In this document: in pieces, positions 16,218 to 25,540 of the stretch | Layout: each line of letters begins with the position of its first letter | Position numbering within the stretch: the stretch's first letter is position 1 | Assembly (NCBI GenBank): GCA_944359085.1 | Contig: CALVSQ010000010.1 | Coordinates: 1-35,279, forward strand | Origin: an uncultured Bacilli bacterium | GTDB taxonomy: Bacteria; Bacillota_I; Bacilli_A; RF39; UBA660 | Length of the DNA: 35,279 nt | Direction of reading: 5' to 3' | Notes under the pieces: model-generated | The model's input: only the letters and a program-made list of their open reading frames with translations | What the model was told of the DNA's origin: nothing | The model's database searches: none | Translations under genes and position numbers: made by a program

Positions 16218-18300
16218 CTCTTACCACCTCAAAGTCAATTGTTCTTTTTTCTTTATCAGCAGATACAACTCTTACTTTAATACTATCTCCTAATCTAAAT
16301 CCACGTTTATCTTTATTGCCTCTTACTGTAAAGGTTGTCTCATCATAAGTATAATAGTCACCTTTAATACTATCTAATCTAATTAATCCTTCAATTAAAT
16401 TAGGAAGCTCAACAAACATACCAAATGGCATAACTGAACTAATAATACCTTCATATTCTTCACCAATATGATCCATCATATATTCGGCTTTTTTCATATC
16501 ATCAACAGCACGTTCACATTCAATACTTCTTCTTTCCATATTAGATGTATGTTCAGCAACAAAAGGTAACTCTCTTTCATAAAAGTTAATTGTTTCATTA
16601 TTAATATTATTATCAAATATATATGTATGTAGTAATCTATGAACTGTTGTATCTGGATATCTTCTAATTGGAGATGTAAAATGAGTATAACATTTACTAG
16701 CAATACCAAAATGTCCTATATTATTTGTATCATATATGGCTTTTTGCATACTTCTTAATAATAAAGCTGACAATAAATGAAATTCTTTTTTATCTTTTAA
16801 TTGCTTTAATATATTTTGCATAGTTTTAGGAGTTAATTTATGTAAATCTTCTTTTACTTTATAACCTAAAATATTTAAAAATCTCATAAAATTATTAATT
16901 TTTTCTTCATTTGGTTCTCCATGAATACGATAAATAAAAGGTAATTCCATATAATAGATATGAGTAGCTACTGTTTCATTAGCAACTATCATAAAGTCTT
17001 CAATTAACTTTTCTCCTTCTCCACGATATCTTAATGTAACATCTATAGCTTTTCCTTTATCATCTACAATTATCTTAGATTCATCAATATCAAAATCAAT
17101 ATAACCTCTATTTTCTTTATTTTTACGTAGGATATGCGCTAATTCTAACATTAATCTTAATTTTTCTTCATAATCTTCGTATCCTTCTGGTACTATATTT
17201 TCTTCTAATATTTTATTAACATTTTTATATGTCATTTGTTTTCTAGATTTAATAACAGTTTGTAAAATATCATAATCTACAACATTACCATTTTTATCTA
17301 TTTCCATAATACATGATACTGCTAATCTATCTACATTAGGATTTAAAGAACAAATACCATTAGATAATTTATGAGGTAACATTGGTATTACTCTATCTGC
17401 TAAATAAACACTAGTTCCTCGATCAAATGCTTCACTATCTAGTGATGTGTTTGGTCTTACATAGTAGCTTACATCAGCAATATGAACACCTAATTTATAA
17501 TTGTCTCCAACTTTTTCAATTGATATCGCATCATCAATGTCTTTAGTATCATCACCATCAATAGTAAATATCATTTCATTTCTTAAATCAGTTCGTCCAA
17601 CTAAATCTTTTTCTAAAACTTCATCAGGTAAATTATCTACTTCCTTCATTGTTTCATCACTAAAAGTATCAGGAATACCCATTTCATTAGTAATAGATAA
17701 AATATCAACACCAGGATCATTTTTATGACCTAATATTTTAATAACTTCTCCTTTATAATTATTATCTTTTAATTTATTAGTTATTTTTACTAAAACCTTA
17801 TGTCCTGGCATAGCACCCATAGTTTTATCTAATTTAATAGTTATTTTTACTCTTTCATCATCTAAATCTACATAAGGAACATTCTTATTAAAATATACTT
17901 CTCCTACCATTTGTTTAAATTTACGATCAACTATTTTAACTATTCTACCTTCTAAATCAATACCTTTTGGTGAAGTTATTTCTACTACTACTCTATCCCC
18001 ATGAATTGCGCCATTCATATTAGTTGGTGCAATGAAAACATCATCATCACCATCAATATCAACAAAACCATATCCTTTTTTATTAGCTATCATTGTTCCT
18101 AGTTTTAAATGACTATTAGTAAATAATAAATAATTATTTTTTTTAGTTCTATATATTTTTAAACTATCTTCCATTTCATTTAACACTTTTAATAATTGTT
18201 TTAATTCATCTACTGAATTAAAACCTAATCCGTCATTAATTTCAGTAACTGATAAAGCTTTGTCACTATTTTTTAATAATTCTATAATTTTTTCTTCCAT
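16192..18300 (-). CDS. rnr: Ribonuclease R
   Basis: RNase R is a processive 3'-to-5' exoribonuclease that degrades structured RNA and works with tmRNA-SmpB on defective messages. In 702 residues: a winged-helix start (1-60), cold-shock-type OB domains (about 65-215), the RNB catalytic core with IDGDDTKDIDDAIS (metal-binding Asp residues), HFTSPIRRYPD, and a C-terminal S1 domain (EGIISSVMPFGMFVEL). No long basic tail is present. The gene is 9 bases after the DUF2238-like gene and overlaps smpB. The start has a GGAGGA site. Confidence 0.97.
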   Translation of the reverse strand: MEEKIIELLKNSDKALSVTEINDGLGFNSVDELKQLLKVLNEMEDSLKIYRTKKNNYLLFTNSHLKLGTMIANKKGYGFVDIDGDDDVFIAPTNMNGAIHGDRVVVEITSPKGIDLEGRIVKIVDRKFKQMVGEVYFNKNVPYVDLDDERVKITIKLDKTMGAMPGHKVLVKITNKLKDNNYKGEVIKILGHKNDPGVDILSITNEMGIPDTFSDETMKEVDNLPDEVLEKDLVGRTDLRNEMIFTIDGDDTKDIDDAISIEKVGDNYKLGVHIADVSYYVRPNTSLDSEAFDRGTSVYLADRVIPMLPHKLSNGICSLNPNVDRLAVSCIMEIDKNGNVVDYDILQTVIKSRKQMTYKNVNKILEENIVPEGYEDYEEKLRLMLELAHILRKNKENRGYIDFDIDESKIIVDDKGKAIDVTLRYRGEGEKLIEDFMIVANETVATHIYYMELPFIYRIHGEPNEEKINNFMRFLNILGYKVKEDLHKLTPKTMQNILKQLKDKKEFHLLSALLLRSMQKAIYDTNNIGHFGIASKCYTHFTSPIRRYPDTTVHRLLHTYIFDNNINNETINFYERELPFVAEHTSNMERRSIECERAVDDMKKAEYMMDHIGEEYEGIISSVMPFGMFVELPNLIEGLIRLDSIKGDYYTYDETTFTVRGNKDKRGFRLGDSIKVRVVSADKEKRTIDFEVVRDGDTKQES

Positions 18301-18309
18301 AAAGTCCTC

Positions 18310-18861
18310 CTACAAATTATCTATCAAAAATCTAATCAATAATTTTTTATTTTTATATTCAAATATAAAACTTAATATAAACAATATATTACCAAACAAA
18401 GTAATAATAATATCATTCATTGTATCATAGACACCAGTTGCTTTTCTTTGCATGTCACCATTAAATAAATTATCTACCATAAATTCAAATATTTCCCATA
18501 GTCCTGAAGTAGCTAAAGAAAATATAAAAATAAACAAACAACTAAATATTAAATTATCAAACTTTTTAAATTTTTTTAATATTAAAATTGCTAGTATACT
18601 TGATAAAAATCCCCATATAAAATGTGAAAAATTATCATACCAATAAATAGTTCTAAAAAAATGTAATTGACATCCTAAAAATAAAGCTATAAAACTAAAT
18701 ATTAAATATAAAAAAGTAACAATTGGTTTTAATTTTAATATAAAAGGAATTATTACAACTAAACTAAATAATAATATTGTTATATCTTTATTAATAATTG
18801 TAAACAAAAGTGAAATAAAACAAAATACAAAAGAAATTAATATATTTATTTTATTCAACAT
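18310..18861 (-). CDS. DUF2238-like integral membrane protein
   Basis: 183 residues with about five membrane helices. The pattern YWYDNFSHFIWGFLSS, then SGLWEIFEFMVDNLF and TGVYDTMNDIIITLFGN matches the conserved polar residues (Asp, His, Trp-Glu, Asp-Asp) of the DUF2238/YjdF-like family, whose function is unknown. The start overlaps the end of rmuC by 11 bases and rnr follows after 9 bases, so it is in the same transcript, although no functional link to RNA decay is known. Confidence 0.78.
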   Translation of the reverse strand: MLNKINILISFVFCFISLLFTIINKDITILLFSLVVIIPFILKLKPIVTFLYLIFSFIALFLGCQLHFFRTIYWYDNFSHFIWGFLSSILAILILKKFKKFDNLIFSCLFIFIFSLATSGLWEIFEFMVDNLFNGDMQRKATGVYDTMNDIIITLFGNILFILSFIFEYKNKKLLIRFLIDNL

Positions 18862-19912
18862 CTATTTTCTCCATTTCTACTTGATTAATTGAATTAAATC
18901 TTTTTGTTATTTTATCGGTTGTTGTATGTATATCTTTAACATCTTTACTTACGGTTTCAATACTTCGATATAATTTATCCCATCTTTCTTTATATCTATT
19001 GAATTCATTACTTAACAATTTTAATTCATTATGTATTACTGTAGCATATTTATCTCTTTCCATATTTTTAATTATTACTTGAATAGTAGTTAAAGTACTA
19101 ATTAAAGTTGTTGGACTAGTAATCCACACTCTTTTTTTATAAGCGTATTCTATTATATCAGAATGATGAGCATTAACTTCTGCGAAAATTGCTTCAGCAG
19201 GCAAAAATAAAATTGCTTGATCTGACGTAATACCATCAATAATATATTTATTGGCTATCGCATCAATATGTTTTTTCATATCATTTCTAAATAACTTTTC
19301 TGCTTGTTCTCTAATACTTATTTCATTTTTTTTATCCACCATTATTTGATAATGTTCTAAAGGAAATTTTGAATCTATTGCAATTGTTCCTAATGGTTGT
19401 GGCGCAAATAAGACACAATCAGCTATTGTATCATTATTAAATTTATATTGCATCTGATATATTTTATCGTTATCACCAAATATATTATACATAATGTTTT
19501 TTAAATTAACTTCACCAAATATTCCTCTTGTTTTTTTATCAGTTAAAATACTTTGTAAAGATATAATATCACTAGATAAATTATCTATTTTCTTTTGTGC
19601 CTCATCTATTTTAGATAATCTTTCTAAAACATTAGTAAAAGTCTTATTAGTTTTTTCAAAATTTTCATCTAATCTTTCATTAACTTTATTATTAATTAAA
19701 GTTAATTTATTGTCTAATTTATCATTTAATTTATCAAAATCATTAGTTAAATCTTTACTAAAAGATGATTTAAATTCACTAACTTCTTTTACCACATTTG
19801 TTTCTAACTTACCTAATCTTTCAGTTATATTTGATTCATTAATATTTTTTGATAAAGATAATATACAAACTATTAATATTATTATCAATAAAATTATTAT
19901 TATATATTCCAT
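18851..19912 (-). CDS. rmuC: DNA recombination protein RmuC homologue
   Basis: RmuC proteins limit recombination at inverted repeats; a nuclease role is suggested from their PD-(D/E)XK-like fold. In 353 residues: an N-terminal membrane helix (2-20), a coiled coil (about 30-120), and the RmuC domain with TRGIFGEVNLKNIM, TIADCVLFAPQPLGTIAIDSKFPLEHY and SDQAILFLPAEAIFAEV. It is the first gene of the rmuC-DUF2238-rnr-smpB-unknown run, with an extended -10 box (TGGTATAAT, 19928-19936) 15 bases upstream. Confidence 0.93.
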   Translation of the reverse strand: MEYIIIILLIIILIVCILSLSKNINESNITERLGKLETNVVKEVSEFKSSFSKDLTNDFDKLNDKLDNKLTLINNKVNERLDENFEKTNKTFTNVLERLSKIDEAQKKIDNLSSDIISLQSILTDKKTRGIFGEVNLKNIMYNIFGDNDKIYQMQYKFNNDTIADCVLFAPQPLGTIAIDSKFPLEHYQIMVDKKNEISIREQAEKLFRNDMKKHIDAIANKYIIDGITSDQAILFLPAEAIFAEVNAHHSDIIEYAYKKRVWITSPTTLISTLTTIQVIIKNMERDKYATVIHNELKLLSNEFNRYKERWDKLYRSIETVSKDVKDIHTTTDKITKRFNSINQVEMEKIDVE

Positions 19913-19927
19913 ACAATCACCACTTTA

Positions 19928-19936
19928 ATTATACCA
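19928..19936 (-). promoter_or_regulatory. Extended -10 promoter of the rmuC operon
   Basis: The complement reads TGGTATAAT; no convincing -35. It sits just downstream of the rhodanese terminator. Confidence 0.5.
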
Positions 19937-19944
19937 TATTTTTA

Positions 19945-19975
19945 TAAAAAAAGCCTTATATTAATTATAAGACTT
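19945..19975 (-). terminator. Terminator after the rhodanese gene
   Basis: Minus-strand stem AAGTCTTAT/ATAAGGCTT (one G-U pair) followed by a T run; overlaps the stop codon at 19974-19976. Confidence 0.82.
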
Positions 19976-20261
19976 ATTTTTCTAATAACCATCCTTCATA
20001 GCCTTTAATAACATTATATACTTTATATCCTTTTACTGCCAAAATGTTACAAACTTTTAAACTATTTTTACCATATTGACAATATATATAATATTCTTCA
20101 TTTTTATTTAAATACTTTTCAGGATTTTTTAATAATAATATATAAGGTATATTTATAGCACCATTTATATGGTTATCATTATATTTTTCAATACTTCTAA
20201 TATCAATAATGTTTATATTATTTTTATTTAATAATTCCTTTATTGAAATATTTAATCCCAT
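19974..20261 (-). CDS. Single-domain rhodanese-like protein
   Basis: 95 residues forming one rhodanese fold: NIIDIRSIEKYNDNHINGAINIPY near the start, the active-site loop YCQYGKNS with Cys, and GYKVYNVIKGYEGW at the end. Such small proteins carry persulfide sulfur for sulfur transfer or detoxification. The catalytic Cys is present, so it should be active. The ribosome binding site is AAGGTGG. It lies 56 bases after the coupling-protein gene, with a perfect palindrome over its promoter region, and ends in a terminator. Confidence 0.88.
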   Translation of the reverse strand: MGLNISIKELLNKNNINIIDIRSIEKYNDNHINGAINIPYILLLKNPEKYLNKNEEYYIYCQYGKNSLKVCNILAVKGYKVYNVIKGYEGWLLEK

Positions 20262-20269
20262 ATAACCAC

Positions 20270-20292
20270 CTTAATACATTATATGTATTAAG
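20270..20292. promoter_or_regulatory. Perfect palindrome over the rhodanese -10 box
   Basis: CTTAATACAT and ATGTATTAAG are perfect 10-base inverted arms around a 3-base centre. A TATAAT (20278-20283 on the complement) lies inside it, and the arm runs into the ribosome binding site. It could be a repressor site or an RNA hairpin; no T run follows, so it is not a normal terminator. Confidence 0.5.
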
Positions 20293-20316
20293 TAATAATT
20301 AATAAAGGTAATTAAA

Positions 20317-22476
20317 CTAATCTTCATCATTAAAGAAATCATCAAAAAATTGATCGTCAGTAACACCATTAATTACTTTATTATCTTCTTCTTCTAATTC
20401 AATTTTTGGTTCAATCTTATTTACAACTTCTTTATTATTAGAATTTGAAACGTTTTCTTTTACAACAGTATTTTCTTTTGTTGTAATATCTTTAATATTA
20501 TTTGTCTGTGTAATTTTTTCAACACTTTTTTGTTCAACTTTTGGTAATTCTTTAGTTTCTTTTTTGTCTTTCAATTGTTCTTGTTTTTCTTGTTCTTCTA
20601 ACTCAGCAATTTTAGCATCAATTCTCTTTACTAATGAATCTATATCAAAAGAATCATTTTTTTCTGAATTAGGAACTGGTTTTGCAAATGAAGAACCGCC
20701 AGGCATTGAAGAGTTCATTGGATTGAAAGAATTCATCATTTCATTCAATTTTGATTCTCTTTTTTTATCTACATAAGCTTTTATATCGAATAATTTGATT
20801 TCTTGTTTTTCTCTATTTGGATAAGTAGCTTTAGGATATGATTTACCCCAACCACCTTCCTTTTGAATTTTCCAATCTGGAACAACTTTTGTTTTAAATG
20901 GCATTGATCTAATTCTCAAAACAATTATTGTATTTTCAGGTAATCTTTGTAAATCACTAACGGTAACTAAAGGTGTGCTAGCTGTTTTATCTTTTTCTTT
21001 TGATTTTACTTCACCACATAATTTACTTATTTCTTCTAATGAAGCCAATTCACTACTAATAAGATAAACAATATTACCACAGTTACCTTTTATTGTTTCA
21101 CCATTTTCTTTGCCATAAACTTGATATAATTGTGCAAAGTTTTGAATAATAAATGTAAATCTTATATTTCTACTTCTTGCAGCAGTAACCATTGTTGTTA
21201 CATCTTTTAGTGGTGGCATATTAGCAAATTCATCTAGTATAAAGTTAGTTTTAAATGGTAATTTACCACCAGACTCTTGTGCCACATCAATTAACGTTTC
21301 ATAACATTGTTTAATAAAAATTGTAACTAAAGAGTGATAAGTTTTCTTTTCATCTTGAATAACTAAGAAAACCGCTGTTTTCTTTCTACCAATATCTTTT
21401 AAATCAAAATCACTATGGCTTAACATTTCAGATAAATTTTCTCTTGATGAAAACAATTTTATTTTTTGTTTAAAAACTGATAAAATACTACTTTTTGTAT
21501 CATTAGGAGCCATAATAGTAGATGAAACATTAATATATGCTGGACTTGATTTATCTTTATATCCAAAATATTCTTTTATATAAGTACTATTACCAATTTT
21601 TTCTTCACCTACTGTTGTCATTAAATTAATAGTATTTAAATTTATTTCTTCTTCTTTAGCATCTTCAAATAAAGCTAATGCTAAACCTGTAAAATAGTCA
21701 GCTGATGTTTTTTCCCAGAAAGGATCTTGACTTTGTGCTTTATCATCATAAAGAATATTCATAGCTAAGTCATCTAATAATTCGTTTGCTTTATCTTTAT
21801 TACCACTTTTATACAATTGATAAGGTAAACCTAATGGATTCCATGCACTACCTTTCTGTGGATCACGAAAATTTAATAATACAATGTTATATCCTTTTTC
21901 TCTTAACATTTCTGCATTATTTTCGTAAATTTCACCTTTAGGGTCAGTAATAATCATTGATTCACCTTTTTTAGCTAATATTCTAACCATTGGCTGAACC
22001 ATTGTTTGCGTTTTACCAGCACCAGTAGAACCTAAAATAAGATTATGATATTCTCCACCATCAACCCAAATTTCTTTACCATTATTTATTAATGGAATAC
22101 CTGCATATTCACTAGTTTCTTGATTTGGTAAAACTTTATAAATTTTATCTTGTTTTTTAAATTCTTTTTCCTCACACCATCTAGAATAGCCTTTTTCTTC
22201 CTTTACACCAGTTGTAAAACCAAATCCTTTATCTCTTTCAAAAAAATGTGAAGAAACACTAGTTATTATAAAAATAAGGGCAAAAATATAACCTACAATA
22301 GTTGGAACAATATATTCTTTTGAAAATGCAGGAATTGGATTAAACCCATGAAATGTTGCATTACTCGCAAAACTACCTAAATTTAAAACTGCAATTGCGA
22401 CAAAATATAATAATACTATGGCAAAAATTACAAAAATTAAATAATCTTTAGCACTAGCTTTAAATTTTAATTTCAT
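20317..22476 (-). CDS. VirD4/TraG-type coupling ATPase of the type IV secretion-like system
   Basis: Type IV coupling proteins bring substrates to the secretion channel. About 719 residues: two N-terminal membrane helices (about 12-34 and 58-78), the P-loop LGSTGAGKTQTM near residue 150, ITDPKGEIYENNA, SAWNPL, Walker B NFILDEFANMPPL and the FIIQNFAQL segment, all of the TraG/VirD4 family. The C-terminal 150 residues are a charged, Gln/Lys/Glu-rich tail that ends very acidic (DDQFFDDFFNDED) and is a plausible substrate- or partner-binding region. The GTG at 22485 lies inside the GAGGTG ribosome binding site, so I start at ATG 22476. It is the last gene of the secretion block. No relaxase is nearby, so the substrate may be protein. 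Confidence 0.92.
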   Translation of the reverse strand: MKLKFKASAKDYLIFVIFAIVLLYFVAIAVLNLGSFASNATFHGFNPIPAFSKEYIVPTIVGYIFALIFIITSVSSHFFERDKGFGFTTGVKEEKGYSRWCEEKEFKKQDKIYKVLPNQETSEYAGIPLINNGKEIWVDGGEYHNLILGSTGAGKTQTMVQPMVRILAKKGESMIITDPKGEIYENNAEMLREKGYNIVLLNFRDPQKGSAWNPLGLPYQLYKSGNKDKANELLDDLAMNILYDDKAQSQDPFWEKTSADYFTGLALALFEDAKEEEINLNTINLMTTVGEEKIGNSTYIKEYFGYKDKSSPAYINVSSTIMAPNDTKSSILSVFKQKIKLFSSRENLSEMLSHSDFDLKDIGRKKTAVFLVIQDEKKTYHSLVTIFIKQCYETLIDVAQESGGKLPFKTNFILDEFANMPPLKDVTTMVTAARSRNIRFTFIIQNFAQLYQVYGKENGETIKGNCGNIVYLISSELASLEEISKLCGEVKSKEKDKTASTPLVTVSDLQRLPENTIIVLRIRSMPFKTKVVPDWKIQKEGGWGKSYPKATYPNREKQEIKLFDIKAYVDKKRESKLNEMMNSFNPMNSSMPGGSSFAKPVPNSEKNDSFDIDSLVKRIDAKIAELEEQEKQEQLKDKKETKELPKVEQKSVEKITQTNNIKDITTKENTVVKENVSNSNNKEVVNKIEPKIELEEEDNKVINGVTDDQFFDDFFNDED

Positions 22477-22516
22477 TATGTTCACCTCATAACTATAAAT
22501 AAGTATATCACATTAT

Positions 22517-23227
22517 TTAATCAATTTCATTATTTTTTTTAATTTTAATATAAATATATAAAGATGTCATTAATATAAATAAAATGATTCCTCCTATTAT
22601 TATTATTGAAATTAAATTATTTTGAATATAATCCAATATCATAACATCGTATCTAACTTTAGGTCCTATTTTAAAATACAAATTATCTTTAGTTGTATTT
22701 TTATTAACTATCCAAGTATATATATTACTTTTTTTATCTACTTTATCAGCATTATGATTTACTATTTCATTATAAAATTTTATATTAATTGTATATGTAT
22801 TATTTTTTGAGTCTTCTGAAACAATTTCATCATTTTTAATACTCTCTAAAAATTGATTTTTTGAAGTTTCAAATTTAGTATAACTACCTATTCTTTCTAT
22901 AGTAGCATTATTAAACATATTTTTAAAAGAAACAGATGCTACATAATCATCTAAATTTGAATATTTTCTAGTCACAATAAAACTAGATATTTTATTATCA
23001 GATTTTGTATTAACCTTATAGTTTTCATAGCCAGAATTTTGTAAATACAAATTAGAATAATAATCTAAATATTCCTCTTTAGACATTGAACTATTTTCAA
23101 TTGTCTTATTATCAACATATATATATATTTTCTCTTTAACTTCCTCTTTATTTGTTATAGTTAAATCATACTTAACATCACATCCTGTTAATAAAATTAA
23201 TACTGCTAAAATAAATATTTTTTTCAT
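22517..23227 (-). CDS. LppM-like lipoprotein with C-terminal membrane helix
   Basis: 236 residues. The signal peptide has a lipobox LLTGC (Cys15), so the mature N-terminus is lipid-anchored outside the membrane. The body is mostly beta-strand (YDLTITNKEEVKEKIYIYV), and a membrane helix near the end (about 208-229) is followed by a basic tail. A lipobox plus a final membrane helix is the layout of LppM-type proteins. It lies 8 bases after the SpoIID/M23 gene and 40 bases before the coupling protein, so it is probably a part of the same secretion complex on the outer face. Its exact role is unknown. Confidence 0.75.
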   Translation of the reverse strand: MKKIFILAVLILLTGCDVKYDLTITNKEEVKEKIYIYVDNKTIENSSMSKEEYLDYYSNLYLQNSGYENYKVNTKSDNKISSFIVTRKYSNLDDYVASVSFKNMFNNATIERIGSYTKFETSKNQFLESIKNDEIVSEDSKNNTYTINIKFYNEIVNHNADKVDKKSNIYTWIVNKNTTKDNLYFKIGPKVRYDVMILDYIQNNLISIIIIGGIILFILMTSLYIYIKIKKNNEID

Positions 23228-23235
23228 ATTACCTC

Positions 23236-25521
23236 CTAGTTACAACTTGGACAACCAGATTCTTCGATACATTGTTGTTCTGAAGCATATAATGCGCCTC
23301 CAACCATTCCACTTAATTGAACATTTTTAAAATAAGAAACAGGATCTTCTTTAACTTTATTATTGTTTTCATAATGATAAATTTCAATGTGTAAATGGTT
23401 TCCAGTTGATTCACCAGTTGAACCAACATTGCCTATCTTTTGTCCAGCCTTTACATGTTCTCCAACACTTACCAACGTTGAAGGTCTAATTTGATGAGCA
23501 TATAAACTATAATATTCATATTTATTAGTAGTAGCATCATAATTGCCATGACCTATCACAACATAATTCCCATATGAATAATGATTTGGTACATTTTGTA
23601 CTACTACTCCATCAGCAATTGAATAAATATTAGCATCAGCAGGAGCAGATATATCCGTTCCACCATGAGTCCTGCAACAATTATCAATTGGATGTACACG
23701 CCATCCAAAAGCAGATGTAACATTATTATTATTTAAATCCAAAGGATATCCTACCGATGAAACGTTTATTTCTTCAATATTACCTTTATAAAAATAATTA
23801 AGTACTTGTTGATAACTGCTACCATTTTCTATCATAGTATTAGCTACCGCTTGATCCATTATATTTGTAGAAGAATTACAAGTTTCATTAACACAACTAG
23901 ATCTATATTGTGTAACTACAAAAGATTCATTTTCAATAACAAATTCTGAAAAAGTACTATCTATAGCAACTTTAATTTTTTTTAATGTTTCAACATCATC
24001 TAATGGTTTTTGATAATAATTCCCATTTTCATCCGGGCCACTAACGATAGTATCATGATTATCATCATCACCATCTTCCATACTATGACATCCTTCTGCC
24101 ACACTACAATATACCTGATTCATCGCACAACTTTTAATACGCAAATTGGTTGGTAAAGCGTTTACATCTGCATTATTTATGGCATACAAATAATTTTTTA
24201 CCACAACTGCCATCAATTTTAAAAATTCTTCTGATCTACCAGTAGCAAATCCTTCAACATATAATACTCCTTGTATATAATCATATAAAGAAACTTCTTC
24301 CATTACAAGTCCATTATTACAATCTAGTATAGTTACTGTAGTATTATTTATAGCGAAATAATCGGATGTGTTTTCTGTCCCAGAAATATATTCATAAAAC
24401 TCAACCCTAGAAAAAATTTCATCAATTACATTTTTTATTTCTATATTAATTTCTTCGCCTTGTTTATTATCAAAATAAAAATATCTTATAAAGTATGTTT
24501 CTAAATATTCTTTATATTTATTAAGATTGACTTTCCAATATTTTTTTTCTATTTTATCTTCTATTTCTTCATCATCACAATCAACTTCATCATCATTTTC
24601 ATCATAACATTTTATTTCTTCAAAAACCATATTTTGAGCTAATTTAGAGACCATTTTTTTGCTTTTTTTGAAATTAATCATATTTGAAGATGGTAATTCT
24701 TCAACATTTTCAATATCTTCTTCAATATCTTCAAGAGTTATCAATGGATCAGAATATGTTAATGTTGCTATTATTAATGATGTATTTAATTCTACATTCT
24801 TCTCTTTTTTATATTTATCATGAACTTTATCTACTTCATCATAAAAATCATTTTTTTCAATTTCATAGCATTCCTCATCAGTACACCATCCTCTTAATGT
24901 TACAAAATTTCCTACTTTTTCAAAAAATGAAGAAGTTTTTCCTAATAAAGAATCCATATAAAAAAGCGGAGAAATAATTATACTTATAACAGCAATAATT
25001 ATTAAAAATACAAAACATCCACTTAATAAACCTGGAACTAGGGTTAAAAATTTAGTTATTTGTTTTGATAATTCAATTGAACCATTAACACTATTTTTTT
25101 CATCATTTGGTTTACTATCTTGTTGATTTTTTAAATTTTTTCTTGCTTTTAGTAAATTAAATGGATTACCAGGTGCTATTGTAGAGTTATCAGCTGCTTG
25201 ATTTATTATTTTATCTCCCACTTCAGTTTTGGATAATTCTTCAACTACTTGTCCCCCTACACCAGGTGCATAAGCATCCCCAATTTTTTTAAAAGTTTCT
25301 TTAGCCAATTTTTTTTTATAATTTTTTATTGGGCCATTACCTGAATTCGAACTTCCATTTTGATTTTTTTTATAAAAATTACCTTCACTAGATTGATTAT
25401 TATTATTGTTTAAATTATTTTGATTATCAATTGGATTTGGTGATGCCGAAAAATTCCCTTCATCAGGAATTCTTCGTTGAAATTTTTGTGGATCATATCC
25501 ATTATTTGGTTTATTATTCAT
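23236..25521 (-). CDS. Membrane-anchored SpoIID-like + M23 peptidoglycan enzyme of the secretion locus
   Basis: 761 residues. A Gln/Asn-rich cytoplasmic head (1-150) is followed by one membrane helix (about 160-186) and a large outer part. Residues 405-585 look like SpoIID: EEVSLYDYIQGVLYVEG, then KLMAVVVKNYLYAI, and at the end NGSSYQQVLNYFYKG, matching the family's opening and closing motifs. Residues 600-735 are an M23 metallopeptidase with the full set: His619 and Asp623 in THGGTD, His676 in YAHQ, and His709/His711 in NHLHIE. SpoIID cuts glycan strands and M23 enzymes cut peptide bridges, so the protein could open the wall for the channel. Gram-positive conjugation systems normally use SLT plus NlpC/P60 instead. 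Many Cys residues in the outer part suggest disulfides. Confidence 0.88.
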   Translation of the reverse strand: MNNKPNNGYDPQKFQRRIPDEGNFSASPNPIDNQNNLNNNNNQSSEGNFYKKNQNGSSNSGNGPIKNYKKKLAKETFKKIGDAYAPGVGGQVVEELSKTEVGDKIINQAADNSTIAPGNPFNLLKARKNLKNQQDSKPNDEKNSVNGSIELSKQITKFLTLVPGLLSGCFVFLIIIAVISIIISPLFYMDSLLGKTSSFFEKVGNFVTLRGWCTDEECYEIEKNDFYDEVDKVHDKYKKEKNVELNTSLIIATLTYSDPLITLEDIEEDIENVEELPSSNMINFKKSKKMVSKLAQNMVFEEIKCYDENDDEVDCDDEEIEDKIEKKYWKVNLNKYKEYLETYFIRYFYFDNKQGEEINIEIKNVIDEIFSRVEFYEYISGTENTSDYFAINNTTVTILDCNNGLVMEEVSLYDYIQGVLYVEGFATGRSEEFLKLMAVVVKNYLYAINNADVNALPTNLRIKSCAMNQVYCSVAEGCHSMEDGDDDNHDTIVSGPDENGNYYQKPLDDVETLKKIKVAIDSTFSEFVIENESFVVTQYRSSCVNETCNSSTNIMDQAVANTMIENGSSYQQVLNYFYKGNIEEINVSSVGYPLDLNNNNVTSAFGWRVHPIDNCCRTHGGTDISAPADANIYSIADGVVVQNVPNHYSYGNYVVIGHGNYDATTNKYEYYSLYAHQIRPSTLVSVGEHVKAGQKIGNVGSTGESTGNHLHIEIYHYENNNKVKEDPVSYFKNVQLSGMVGGALYASEQQCIEESGCPSCN

Positions 25522-25540
25522 TTACATCACCACCAATTAA

